64,000 nucleotides of DNA from assembly GCF_000702325.1 (NCBI RefSeq), contig NZ_KL370891.1, forward strand, positions 1,941,306 to 2,005,305, in the 5' to 3' direction. Shown here one piece after another: positions 54,806 to 63,882 of the stretch. Every line of letters begins with the position of its first letter. Within the stretch, counting starts at the first letter, position 1. The position numbers were made by a program, and so were the translations under genes. The notes beneath the pieces were generated by a model that was not told the origin of the DNA, searched no databases, and worked only from the letters and a program-made list of their open reading frames with translations. The stretch comes from Thiomicrorhabdus sp. Milos-T2 (lineage in GTDB: Bacteria > Pseudomonadota > Gammaproteobacteria > Thiomicrospirales > Thiomicrospiraceae).

Positions 54806-54877
54806 ATGCATTGCAAGGTTTAAGGGTTTACAATGCTTTATTTCTAATAGATAAAACCCTAATGAGCAGGTAAATAA

Positions 54878-55279
54878 TTAGCTTGGTTTCGCACCACATT
54901 TACCTTCACCGCACTTGCCTTCCTTTTTCTTGCCGCCACTTTTACCTTCCATCTTCATGCCGCCGCATTTGCCTTCCATCTTCTTGCCACCGCATTTACC
55001 TTCCATCTTCTTGCCACCGCATTTACCTTCCATCTTCTTACCACCGCACTTACCTTCCATCTTCTTGCCACCGCACTTACCTTCCATCTTCTTGCCACCG
55101 CACTTACCTTCGGCATCAGATTTGGAACCACCACATTTACCTTCCATTGCCACTTGTGAGTAGCCTGACTCCATCTCTTTAAAGCCAAATGGATTCTCAG
55201 CAGCAGAAGCAACGCCGGTTACCGATACCATTGCTGCGCCAGCTAATTTTAAAAAATCTCTACGTGAATTCGTTTTCAT
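54878..55279 (-). CDS. hvfA: HvfA-like RiPP precursor with EGKCG repeats and Tat signal
   Basis: 133 residues from ATG 55279, which has GGAG upstream; a longer start adds an unlikely tail. The N-terminus is a twin-arginine signal, SRRDFLK, then LAGAAMVSVTGVASA with a cleavage site before AENPF. The mature part has ENPFGFKEMESGYSQVAMEG, as in HvfA/bufferin-like precursors, then nine EGKCG motifs and one EGKSG, mostly as a 9-residue unit EGKCGGKKM. EGKCG cysteines are the known substrates of HvfB. The product is probably a copper-binding, modified peptide exported to the periplasm. A 240-bp gap with a hairpin separates it from hvfBC. Confidence 0.9.
   Translation of the reverse strand: MKTNSRRDFLKLAGAAMVSVTGVASAAENPFGFKEMESGYSQVAMEGKCGGSKSDAEGKCGGKKMEGKCGGKKMEGKCGGKKMEGKCGGKKMEGKCGGKKMEGKCGGMKMEGKSGGKKKEGKCGEGKCGAKPS
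54942..55112. repeat. 27-bp tandem repeats inside hvfA
   Basis: About six near-identical copies of a 27-bp unit encode EGKCGGKKM. Third-base differences (T/C in the Cys codon, A/G in Lys) show some age. Confidence 0.88.
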
Positions 55280-55425
55280 GACTAATCTCCGATTTCTATT
55301 TTTAATAAGAATTTGTAATCCTTGCAATAAATAAGACCTGCAAAAAATTTATTTATTTCAATTAATAAATTTTTTTAAGTTTGATTATAGATGAAAACAG
55401 AAAAAGTGAGGTGAGGATTAAAAAA

Positions 55426-58263
55426 CTAGGCGGTTTTCTTTAAGTCTAAAAGCTGTTTTTGAGTCAATAACTCAACTTCTGGTTTACCAATGTAGTACCC
55501 CTGAGCAAAATCAACTTGAAGACTAACTAGCTCATCAAGAATCTCTTTATCTTCCACAAATTCAGCGATTGTTTGCATGCCAAAAGCTTTTGCCATAATA
55601 ACAACACTCTGAATAAACGCTTGGTTTTGCGGAATATTATTTATATTTTGAATGTATGAACCATCTAATTTTACGTAGGTTAATGGCAGCTTTTTTAAAT
55701 AACTAAATGATGAATAACCGACACCAAAGTCATCTAAAGCAATTGAAACCCCAATTCCGTCGAGATCTTCAAGGTTTTTTAACACTTGTACGAAATTATC
55801 GATATAAGCAGTTTCAGTCAACTCAACAATCAAATTCTTAGAGCTAATTGAATATTCCTCCATTAATTGAATAAAGTTTCTGGAGAATAATTGCTCTTGT
55901 AATGAAGGGGCCGAAACGTTAACCGAAAATTTTAAATTGGGCTGTTCTTTTAATACAGCTTGTAAATAAGTAAATACGTTTCTAATCACCCAAAAATCAA
56001 TATCTCGAATCAGTCCAACACGTTCTGCAACAGGTATAAACACCTCTGGTGAGATCCATTCTCCATTTTCTGTCTTTAAACGTAGTAGCACTTCATAGTG
56101 ACTCACATGATGATTTTTAATAGTTAAAATAGGTTGATAAACGAGTAAAAACAAATCTTTTTGCAACGCTTTTTTTAAATACTCCGTCAACTTATGCTCA
56201 GCTTTTAAGTCACTCAACTGGTCATCTTTATAGTCAAAAATATGCCAGTTTTTTAAACCTTTTTTCTTGGCTTTATACATAGCCATATCGGAATGAACAA
56301 TCAATGTTTGCTCATCAGTGCCGTGTTCTGGAAACAAGGCCCCACCTAAACTCACACTATATTCAACTTTTCTCTCATCATCCAATTTAATTGTACGGCT
56401 TAACTTATCAGATAAATTAGCTAAAACATTAGGTAAATGGTCAGCTGAAACGCCTGGTAAAATAATGGTGAATTCATCACCTGCTAAGCGACTGATTGAG
56501 TCATTTTCACGAGTATGCTTTTTGAGCTGTTCAGCGATATCAACTAAGACTTTATCTCCGGAAAGATGTCCATAAATATCGTTAATTTGCTTAAAACGGT
56601 TAACATCAATAAAGATTACTGCTCCACTTTTTTCACGAGACAGTACCGTATCTAATTCTTTATTAAAGGCACGACGGTTTCCTATTTTAGTCAAACTATC
56701 ATTGTTTGCTAACCAATGAAGAGCTATTTCATCTTTTTTGCGTTGGGTTATATCCATTCCTATAGATAGAATTTGGTCGTTACCGCTATCATCTTTAACT
56801 AAAGTATGTGTCCATGCAAGTGTACGATCTTCACCCTGCTTAGTATGCATATTCACTTCTTGTTGAAAGCTTTCAACTAAGCCATTTTTTAAACTCTCAA
56901 CACCATCTTCAAACGACTCTCTGTCAAAAGAAGATATAAATAAATCCAAAAAATTAGTATGTTGATTTTTTAACAAATCATTGGCAAATAAGTTGTTATG
57001 GCTGGTTGTTTTAAATTTATAGGATTGCGTTAATATGTAAAGATTAGCGTTATCAAAGAGTCTTTGCAAAAAGGCTTTAGAGCGAGTCAACATCTTTATC
57101 TTTGAATTTAATTCTTGTTTAGAGATCTCAACCTCATTATGTAATGAGTCAAGTTCGTTAGATAAATAAAGCGTACTATCTTCAAGTTGAGTCAGTTCAT
57201 CTCGAATATAACCTTGAGAAGATTTTACTAATTCAGACGCTGCTTTATATTGATGTTTTGGCAATAACTCTAGGGCTTTCGCGATTATTAATAAACGTTT
57301 AATCGGCCCAAGCATGACGAATATCAAAAATATCTCAGCGACAAACCAACCCACTAAACTTGTAGAGACCTCGCTCATAATTTCTAACTTGAGAAGCTCT
57401 TGACGTTTTAATTCATTAGCAATATTCAAGAAATAAGCAGCTGAGCCAACCTGTTTATAGCTACTTGGAATCATTTTTTGAACAGAATAGTTATTATTCC
57501 AAGCATTCCATAAAGAAACTGCTTGAATTGAATGAATATCATTTTGTGTGCTGTATTGTTTAAGAATTGGAAACATCTCATCAAAGTTTGTCATTGCCCA
57601 AATATAGGCGTTCCATTCTTCTATGTAATGCCCATTTTTTGCGCTAACTTTTTCTTGAGCATCTATAATCACCGCTATATCGGAAGAGCTTACCGCTTGA
57701 TAACGGGTAATAACATCAGTCATATTTTGACCTAGAATGATAACCCCCAAGCTACCATTTTCAAAGACAAAAGGCTCCATTACAAGTTGTTGACAAGACT
57801 CTCTGCAAAAAATAAAATTTTGAGGTTTACGTGTTACTTGAGAAACAAAGAGACGAAGTGAATCATGCAGGCTTTCAAGGGATGCTTGATTTTCAAACTG
57901 ATGTGCCTCAGCTATAAATTCTTTGTTAACGTTTAGAATGGCAACATAATCAATACCAATATTTAAATTCCAGGCAAACCATTGGTCTTGTAGATATTGA
58001 TTAACGGATTTTGAGATTTCGGTAACGCTTTTAGATTTTATTTGAGGATTATCGACAATTAACTGTGAATATTGCGATAACTTTATATAGTTATCCGTGA
58101 TGAGTTGATCTAATATCTTTTGGTGTCTATTTTGGTTTTGCTCTATGCCCACACGGTAGTTGTCTATGTTTTGATAAATACTTTGCGTCACCCATGCCAG
58201 GGTAATTAAAAATAGAACCAAACTTAAAAATATTACCGCTTTCCATTTGATGCTAATAAACAT
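55426..58263 (-). CDS. Membrane GGDEF/EAL protein with periplasmic sensor
   Basis: 945 residues. Membrane segments at about 7-27 and 300-320 bracket a ~270-residue periplasmic sensor, followed by a coiled coil (350-395), a PAS-like domain ending ITQRKKDEIA, a GGDEF domain (DSLTKIGNRRAFNKEL; active-site motif SRLAGDEF) and an EAL domain (YEVLLRLK, LDDFGVGYSSFSYLKKLPLTYVKLDGS). The AGDEF variant can still be active in some proteins; the EAL motif reads EVL with the metal residues kept, so either c-di-GMP synthesis or breakdown is possible. It is last in an operon with an outer-membrane protein and a PstS-like protein. Confidence 0.9.
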   Translation of the reverse strand: MFISIKWKAVIFLSLVLFLITLAWVTQSIYQNIDNYRVGIEQNQNRHQKILDQLITDNYIKLSQYSQLIVDNPQIKSKSVTEISKSVNQYLQDQWFAWNLNIGIDYVAILNVNKEFIAEAHQFENQASLESLHDSLRLFVSQVTRKPQNFIFCRESCQQLVMEPFVFENGSLGVIILGQNMTDVITRYQAVSSSDIAVIIDAQEKVSAKNGHYIEEWNAYIWAMTNFDEMFPILKQYSTQNDIHSIQAVSLWNAWNNNYSVQKMIPSSYKQVGSAAYFLNIANELKRQELLKLEIMSEVSTSLVGWFVAEIFLIFVMLGPIKRLLIIAKALELLPKHQYKAASELVKSSQGYIRDELTQLEDSTLYLSNELDSLHNEVEISKQELNSKIKMLTRSKAFLQRLFDNANLYILTQSYKFKTTSHNNLFANDLLKNQHTNFLDLFISSFDRESFEDGVESLKNGLVESFQQEVNMHTKQGEDRTLAWTHTLVKDDSGNDQILSIGMDITQRKKDEIALHWLANNDSLTKIGNRRAFNKELDTVLSREKSGAVIFIDVNRFKQINDIYGHLSGDKVLVDIAEQLKKHTRENDSISRLAGDEFTIILPGVSADHLPNVLANLSDKLSRTIKLDDERKVEYSVSLGGALFPEHGTDEQTLIVHSDMAMYKAKKKGLKNWHIFDYKDDQLSDLKAEHKLTEYLKKALQKDLFLLVYQPILTIKNHHVSHYEVLLRLKTENGEWISPEVFIPVAERVGLIRDIDFWVIRNVFTYLQAVLKEQPNLKFSVNVSAPSLQEQLFSRNFIQLMEEYSISSKNLIVELTETAYIDNFVQVLKNLEDLDGIGVSIALDDFGVGYSSFSYLKKLPLTYVKLDGSYIQNINNIPQNQAFIQSVVIMAKAFGMQTIAEFVEDKEILDELVSLQVDFAQGYYIGKPEVELLTQKQLLDLKKTA

Positions 58264-58279
58264 AGATTATTAAAAAACC

Positions 58280-59530
58280 TTAGAATTGGTACGTTAATTG
58301 TAGTCCATAAGTATTCCAATGCTCTTTTAACTCAACATCACCAATACCGTCATAGATAGGTATCCAAGCAGTACCATCATTTACAGTCATTTCACCCCTT
58401 AAGGTCCAATTTTCATCAAAAAGCCATTTAGCGCCTAAAGTTAGCCCTCTTCCATAACCAGAGTAAATATCAGTCGGACGAGCCACCGTGCTATACGATC
58501 TATTATTATTTACTAAATAAAGTTCTTCATAACGAATAAGCGTTTGTATTTGTGGCGTCGTAAACCATTCTGCTTGAATAGAAAAGGCTTCACTCACTGG
58601 ATCGTTTATCACTTCATTGCCTAAAACCTCATTAGTAATGTCACTAAATATATTTAGATATTCAGCGGTAAATAACCAGTCTTGATAACCATATTGGGCC
58701 GATGCTATTACAAATAATGAATCTAACGCCCCACCCGTTATATAATTTCGATAATCAAAAGGGGTGCCAGCCAGTGAATCTAATACAGACTGTGTTTTAG
58801 CCTTAGTAACAGACTGCGCCCCGCTCAATTTGGTATTAACTTGAAGAAAACTTAATCCAAAGTTCAAATCATGTTCACTTTCTGGTTTAAAGGTAAGTTG
58901 AAATATTTTCAACTCTACGTTTTTAACCTCGCCTTCAACATCTTTACCTAACAAGTAATTTTCCATACTAAGCCCTTCTAGCTCTCGACCACCTGCATAA
59001 GCGTTAAAACTAAATAAACCTAGTTCAGAAATATGGCTACCGTATAAATTAATACCATCTGTTGCCAATAACGGATCGCGAAATGCGTCAAAATAAATAG
59101 CATTAGGTACCGAAATGCCTGGACGACTTGAAGGTATATCACGGGTAGAATTATACAAACCTAACGCACTTTTAATACGTCCTACACGCACGCCAAAAGA
59201 AGTTGTAGCGTTACTATAAGCCAAATAATCTGCAAGTAAAAAATCTACTTTTAAACTACCGTCAGAAGCTTCATCCATAGTACGACTTAATACTTGGCCA
59301 GCAAATCTTAATTTAGGGGTTGCCTCCCATGAAGCATTGAGACCCAACTCTCTAAACTCAAAACTTCCATCTTCAGCTTTCGTACCAGAAAATGGGTTAT
59401 CTGGACTAAGCATATAGCCTTGAGAAACAAATCCATGCAACTGAACTGAATCACTAATATCCAAAGAATAAGCGTGAATAGAAATAGAAAGCAAAAGAGG
59501 TAAAGTCATTTTTTGAATTATCGTTTTCAT
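58280..59530 (-). CDS. Outer-membrane beta-barrel protein (porin-like)
   Basis: 416 residues with a Sec signal peptide (MKTIIQKMTLPLLLSISIHAYS), then VQLHGFVSQGYMLS, alternating amphipathic strands (LGLNASWEATPKLRFAGQVLSR) and a C-terminal strand ending in Phe (TYGLQLTYQF). No specific porin family was recognised. The 17-bp gap to the GGDEF/EAL gene and zero-gap junction with the PstS-like gene make a three-gene operon. Possibly a phosphate-selective or oxyanion channel (inference). Confidence 0.75.
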   Translation of the reverse strand: MKTIIQKMTLPLLLSISIHAYSLDISDSVQLHGFVSQGYMLSPDNPFSGTKAEDGSFEFRELGLNASWEATPKLRFAGQVLSRTMDEASDGSLKVDFLLADYLAYSNATTSFGVRVGRIKSALGLYNSTRDIPSSRPGISVPNAIYFDAFRDPLLATDGINLYGSHISELGLFSFNAYAGGRELEGLSMENYLLGKDVEGEVKNVELKIFQLTFKPESEHDLNFGLSFLQVNTKLSGAQSVTKAKTQSVLDSLAGTPFDYRNYITGGALDSLFVIASAQYGYQDWLFTAEYLNIFSDITNEVLGNEVINDPVSEAFSIQAEWFTTPQIQTLIRYEELYLVNNNRSYSTVARPTDIYSGYGRGLTLGAKWLFDENWTLRGEMTVNDGTAWIPIYDGIGDVELKEHWNTYGLQLTYQF

Positions 59531-59980
59531 TTACTTTTCCACCGTTAAAGCCTTGACACCTGTCAAGCTTTCTTCTGTTTCTACGTATCCAATTGCACCA
59601 GGCGTCATTCGCACTTTTTGCAACATCTCTTTTTCATTTCCTACCACCACGGGGACTCGGCCTGTTCCCGTAAATATTAACCGGCTCCATAACCTTTCTA
59701 ATTGATGAGGTTGCATTTTGACTTGAGAAATCATGAAGTGACGATACAACTCTTTTTGAGTTGAATAAGTGTATACCTTGATGGGGTGACCATCAGGCCA
59801 ATGTTTTACCTGCATGGCATAAATACGACCTAGAGATTTAGCACTAATGGTATCTATTTGTACTTGAGAATTCACAACAACGACTGTTTCTGCGTTTATA
59901 ACCTGAGCTGGAAGCCACAGAATCATAAACACAAAAAATCTTTGTATTAACAAAGTAATATTAAATTTTGATAAGATCAA
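59531..59980 (-). CDS. Small PstS-like periplasmic protein
   Basis: 149 residues. A signal peptide (FFVFMILWLPAQVINA) precedes VVVNSQVQIDTISAKSLGRIYAMQVKHWPDGHPIKVYT and WSRLIFTGTGRVPVVVGNEKEMLQKVRMTPGAIGYVE, which resemble half of a phosphate-binding protein of the PstS type (T/GTG loop and GAIGY motif). The TTG at 59980 has GGAGAG in front and is the best start. Too short for a full substrate-binding protein; it may act as a sensor partner of the adjacent c-di-GMP protein. Confidence 0.75.
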   Translation of the reverse strand: MILSKFNITLLIQRFFVFMILWLPAQVINAETVVVVNSQVQIDTISAKSLGRIYAMQVKHWPDGHPIKVYTYSTQKELYRHFMISQVKMQPHQLERLWSRLIFTGTGRVPVVVGNEKEMLQKVRMTPGAIGYVETEESLTGVKALTVEK

Positions 59981-60071
59981 AATTTCTCTCCATTGGTACT
60001 TAATCGTTGCTTATAAATTAACCTTAACAGATTCAAGTTTAATTTGGGATTTTGTACGCATTAAATTTACT

Positions 60072-60632
60072 CTAACTACGAACGAGACCCTTTTCAACAT
60101 TTATTCTCACTTCTTGTCCTTGTAACGTTTCTAATAAAACTAAAGCAAAATCCATTGCTGTACCTGGACCACGAGAAGTAATTACTTGACCATCAACAAC
60201 GACTGGTTGATTGAGATACTTCATGCCTTTGGCTGAATTAATGTCAATGACTCCAGGATAACTGGTGGCATGTTTATCATCTAATAAGCCTGCACTCACC
60301 AAAACTTTAGGTGCTGCGCAAATTGCCGCAGATATACCGCCGCGTAACACTGTTTTTTTAAGTAACACAATTATTCTAGGGTCTTGATTTAGGTAATCTG
60401 CACCTGGTAACCCACCTGGTAAAACAATCATGTCAAAAGATTCTTCTAAAACTTCATTTAACGTTTTATTAGCGACTAATTGCACTCCACGACTCGCTGT
60501 AACCACCTTATTGTCATCTAAGCTTGCAGTGATAACTTCAACCTCACCTCGCACTAAAATATCAATAATTGTTACTGCTTCTATTTCTTCACAGCCTTGT
60601 GCTAAAGGCACTAATACTTTTTTTAAATTCAT
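60072..60632 (-). CDS. yajL: DJ-1/PfpI-family protein (YajL-like)
   Basis: About 186 residues from ATG 60632 (GTG at 60650 is less likely). KVLVPLAQGCEEIEAVTIIDILVRGEVEV, VLPGGLPGADYL and the nucleophilic elbow AAICAAPKVL with the reactive Cys are typical of YajL/DJ-1 deglycase or chaperone-like proteins. Single gene between ctpA and the PstS-like operon. Confidence 0.88.
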   Translation of the reverse strand: MNLKKVLVPLAQGCEEIEAVTIIDILVRGEVEVITASLDDNKVVTASRGVQLVANKTLNEVLEESFDMIVLPGGLPGADYLNQDPRIIVLLKKTVLRGGISAAICAAPKVLVSAGLLDDKHATSYPGVIDINSAKGMKYLNQPVVVDGQVITSRGPGTAMDFALVLLETLQGQEVRINVEKGLVRS

Positions 60633-60701
60633 ATTATCCCCATCATTCACTTTTTATTAGAGACCTTTACACCTAAATGTCTCTATTATCCAATTACGGT
60701 A

Positions 60702-60742
60702 AAAAAAAAGCCGTATGTCATTTAATTAACATACGGCTTTTT
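60702..60742 (-). terminator. Terminator of ctpA
   Basis: AAAAAGCCGTATGT / ACATACGGCTTTTT stem with a 10-base loop, with T runs on both strands. Confidence 0.88.
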
Positions 60743-60768
60743 AAGACGAAACTTACATGTGTATTTTG

Positions 60769-62130
60769 TTAATTTGCCATTTTTTGAGCCAAGGCCATTG
60801 CTTTAACAATGCGTAAAGCTTCATTCAGCTCATAATCCTTTTCTAGAATCGTGTTCAGTTCAGAGGCTTTTTTAGCATCTTTATCTGCATCAGTTTTATT
60901 TGAAGTATCTGCTTCACTATTTTCTAAATGACCGGCTAAATCACTCTCTTTAATATTGGTCAGATTTTCTTTTTCTACCTTTTCAACTTTAACTAAATCA
61001 ATTTTTAAATCAGGCTTAATCCCTTCCGCCTGTATTGAACGTCCAGATGGCGTGTAATAACGAGCCGTGGTGACTTTTATTGCCGCACCATTATTTAATT
61101 GTAATAAAGTTTGAACTGAACCTTTACCAAAGCTGGTTCTACCGGCTATAAGCGCACGTTTTTGATCCTGTAAAGCTCCCGCTACAATCTCGGATGCTGA
61201 AGCCGAACCTTCGTTAATTAAAACGACAATTGGCTTACCGTTCATTACATCGCCTTTTTTAGCTTCAAAGCGCATTTTTGAATTTTTAATACGGCCTTCT
61301 GTGTAAACGATTAAACCATCATCTAAAAATGCATCTGAAACTTGAACGGCTGCATTTAAAACACCACCAGGGTTATTTCTTAAATCAAGCACGAGTCCTT
61401 CTAAAGGCGCTCCGTTCTCTTTTTCTAGTTTAGCAATAGATTTTATTAAATCTGGACCCGTACGAACTTGAAACTGACTAATTCTAGCGTAACCAATATT
61501 GTCTTTTAACATGCGTTGTTTAAGACTCTTAACTTTAATAACCGCACGAGTAATTTCAATTTTTAAGGGTGCATCTTCACCTTTTCTAACTATGGTTAAA
61601 TTCAGTTTAGTGCCTGGTTTGCCGCGCATAATTTTAACGGCTTCACTTAAGGTTTTGCCTTTAACAGGCTCTTTACCCAGTTTAATGATTAAATCACCCG
61701 CTTTAATTCCCGATTTTTGAGCAGGAGTATCATCAATGGGCGAAACCACTTTTACAAAACCATCTTCCATTCCAACTTCCATTCCCAGCCCACCAAATTC
61801 ACCTCGGGTATGTTCTTCCATCTCTTTAAAATCTTTGGGTGGTAGATAAGCTGAATGCGGATCAAGATGCGAAAGCATTCCACTGATTGCGCCTTCAAGT
61901 AGTTGTTTATCATCAATTTCATCAACATAGTCATGTGAAACGCGTTCAAAAACTTCTACAAAAGCGCGTAATTCTTGAAGAGGTAATGAAATTTGATCAC
62001 TTTTGGCTTCTGAAACAGCCTCTTTGTCAGCCCAAACCGTAGTACCAATAGCGATTAAAGCCCCTAATACCACTCCAGACCCAATCAACATTACTTTTTT
62101 TATTCCAGATGTACTCACACTGCTCTCCAT
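60769..62130 (-). CDS. ctpA: C-terminal processing peptidase (S41, CtpA/Prc type)
   Basis: 453 residues. An N-terminal anchor (about 12-32) is followed by the S41 N-domain, a PDZ domain (about 100-185, GGLGMEVGMEDGFVKVVSPIDDTPAQKSGI) and the peptidase core with the catalytic Ser in NEGSASASEIVAGAL and Lys in FGKGSVQ. Charged C-terminal tail. It trims periplasmic or envelope proteins at their C-termini. A single gene divergent from the ArsR-family regulator. Confidence 0.94.
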   Translation of the reverse strand: MESSVSTSGIKKVMLIGSGVVLGALIAIGTTVWADKEAVSEAKSDQISLPLQELRAFVEVFERVSHDYVDEIDDKQLLEGAISGMLSHLDPHSAYLPPKDFKEMEEHTRGEFGGLGMEVGMEDGFVKVVSPIDDTPAQKSGIKAGDLIIKLGKEPVKGKTLSEAVKIMRGKPGTKLNLTIVRKGEDAPLKIEITRAVIKVKSLKQRMLKDNIGYARISQFQVRTGPDLIKSIAKLEKENGAPLEGLVLDLRNNPGGVLNAAVQVSDAFLDDGLIVYTEGRIKNSKMRFEAKKGDVMNGKPIVVLINEGSASASEIVAGALQDQKRALIAGRTSFGKGSVQTLLQLNNGAAIKVTTARYYTPSGRSIQAEGIKPDLKIDLVKVEKVEKENLTNIKESDLAGHLENSEADTSNKTDADKDAKKASELNTILEKDYELNEALRIVKAMALAQKMAN

Positions 62131-62292
62131 GGATATTTTATTTTGTTCTTTATTATCAATGCATTACGAATTATTTAAAATTTAGTCCCAAAAATAACTA
62201 GTTCATTATAAATTAACTTAAGGTGACAAATGAGATGGATTTCATTAGAATTCATAACTAATTAATATATGGTTATATAGTGAAATATTAAA

Positions 62293-62610
62293 ATGACAAT
62301 GCAAGACAGTTCATACTTTGAAATGAAAGAAGATAATATCAACAGAGCGTCCAAGGCCTTAAAAGCAATGGGACACCCTTTAAGACTTAAAATTCTGTGT
62401 GTTATCGGTGAACAAGAATTACCTGTTATGGATATTGTTAAACAAGTGGGAACAACTCAAAGTAACATTTCTCAACATATTGATATTTTGCGTGAAAAAG
62501 AAATTATTACTTCTCGCAGAGAAGGCAGCAAAATCTTATGTAAGGTTCGTGACCACAATATTCTAATGTTGATGAACGCCATGCAAGAAACATTTTGCCC
62601 AGTAGACTAA
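62293..62610 (+). CDS. ArsR-family transcriptional regulator
   Basis: 105 residues. The winged helix is visible: GHPLRLKILCVIGEQELPVMDIVKQVGTTQSNISQHIDILREKEIITSRREGSKILCKV. Cysteines are at 36, 83 and 102. In BigR/SqrR persulfide sensors one Cys sits in the same 'RL.ILC' helix and a second near the C-terminus, which Cys36 and Cys102 would match; metal-sensor motifs of ArsR/SmtB are absent. The target gene is not obvious, since ctpA is divergent and the downstream gene faces the other way. Confidence 0.88.
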   Translation: MTMQDSSYFEMKEDNINRASKALKAMGHPLRLKILCVIGEQELPVMDIVKQVGTTQSNISQHIDILREKEIITSRREGSKILCKVRDHNILMLMNAMQETFCPVD

Positions 62611-62751
62611 ATATAAATAAACTTTATATTAATTAAACTTTTCATAACATATTGCAAGAATAAGACTCGCTAAAAACACCCCAATCTGGCTGATTCACAA
62701 CCTTATTAGTGAATTAGGGATTCGCCGCATTATTATCATTAGGCAACATCA

Positions 62752-63570
62752 TTAAGCAACATCAATCGGCAACTGAACTCTTAAATCAAATTGTTGACGT
62801 TGAGCGTTCAGTAACGCTGCACCTTCATCTTTGCTACTGCCTTGAATTTGATTATTTTGAGTTTGATTCTCTAGAACCTGATTATCTTGATTTGAATTAG
62901 ACCCCACGGAGTTTGCATTATCGTTTTCAGAATCCGTTTTGTTTTGCTCTTCAATCTTGGCATTTGCAATATCCAAACGAGCCTGAATCATCATTTGTGA
63001 AGCACTTTGAGCCACTTTGTAATCTTGAGAAGAAGGCTCTGCGGGAGCAAGTGCGGCCCGTTGAACAACCATCGCTTTTTGTAATGTCGCCTCAGGATCT
63101 CCACTAATAGGTGATGTATCTATCCCCACTTCGCCACCAATAGCGTAACGTTTACCATCAGGGCCAGTTTGATAGCTAAAACTCATTCCTCCAGTTGAAT
63201 AACCTCCAGCAGCAGATAAATGTGCCATCTCATGAGCTCTAACCTCTTGGTCACGGGCTTTTAACTGGGCAATAACCTGCGCTGTTTGCTGCTCTTGAAG
63301 GGCTTGGTCACTACCAGAAGATTGATCCTGTGAACTATCAGAACCGCTTGGTACTTCATTCGTAAAATTAACAGGTTTTGAGGGCTGAGAAGCAAGATGA
63401 TTTGATTCAGAAGAGTCTAATGTAACGTTTGTAGCAGTTTTTTGTGCAGAGATAATTTTGGAATCTTGAGAATTTAAGACATTAGCAGAATTAGCTGACG
63501 CCCGCATATCACTGCTAGGCAATGTATACGCACTACTCGCTGCTAAGGCTCCATTGATAGAATTTATCAT
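62752..63570 (-). CDS. SprA-related putative metallopeptidase
   Basis: 272 residues. A low-complexity Ser/Gln/Asp-rich N-terminal part (about 1-95) precedes the conserved SprA-related domain, DQEVRAHEMAHLSAAGGYSTGGMSFSYQTGPDGKRYAIGGEVGIDTSPISGDPEATLQKA, with a HEMAH zinc-like motif. The C-terminus is again Asn/Gln-rich. No signal peptide. Family function is not established; it is often predicted as a metalloprotease. Confidence 0.82.
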   Translation of the reverse strand: MINSINGALAASSAYTLPSSDMRASANSANVLNSQDSKIISAQKTATNVTLDSSESNHLASQPSKPVNFTNEVPSGSDSSQDQSSGSDQALQEQQTAQVIAQLKARDQEVRAHEMAHLSAAGGYSTGGMSFSYQTGPDGKRYAIGGEVGIDTSPISGDPEATLQKAMVVQRAALAPAEPSSQDYKVAQSASQMMIQARLDIANAKIEEQNKTDSENDNANSVGSNSNQDNQVLENQTQNNQIQGSSKDEGAALLNAQRQQFDLRVQLPIDVA

Positions 63571-63882
63571 TTCAAGATACTCTCAAAACACTCCGATAGA
63601 TTTATTATAAATAATTTAATCTTATTAATCAATTACTTATAAATACACCGAAATATTAAACCCCGCCAATAAATAGGATATTAGACCTTAATCGAAAAAC
63701 TTATCGCTCAATTAACCGTCTAAAGAAGTTACATACTCCAGAATTTCAGTTATTATTAAGCTCAAAAGAAAACCTTACACCACCCATTGAATCCATAAAA
63801 CTTGTTTTAAAAAACTTGATTTAATCGAAAAAATCTTTTTTACACATTAAAAAATACAATAGTTAAAAGGACTACATTAACT
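63571..63882. other. AT-rich spacer
   Basis: About 310 bp between the SprA-related gene and the partial HDOD gene; no gene, hairpin or repeat stood out. It should hold both divergent promoters. Confidence 0.4.

Noticed and set aside
54942-55112. Regular 27-bp repeats resembling a CRISPR array
   Set aside because: The repeats are directly adjacent, have no spacers and encode EGKCGGKKM in an open frame.
54883-55182. Plus-strand open frames over hvfA (Pro/Ser/His/Leu-rich)
   Set aside because: Mirror image of the EGKCG repeats; no ribosome site and the minus-strand frame has a signal peptide and known motifs.
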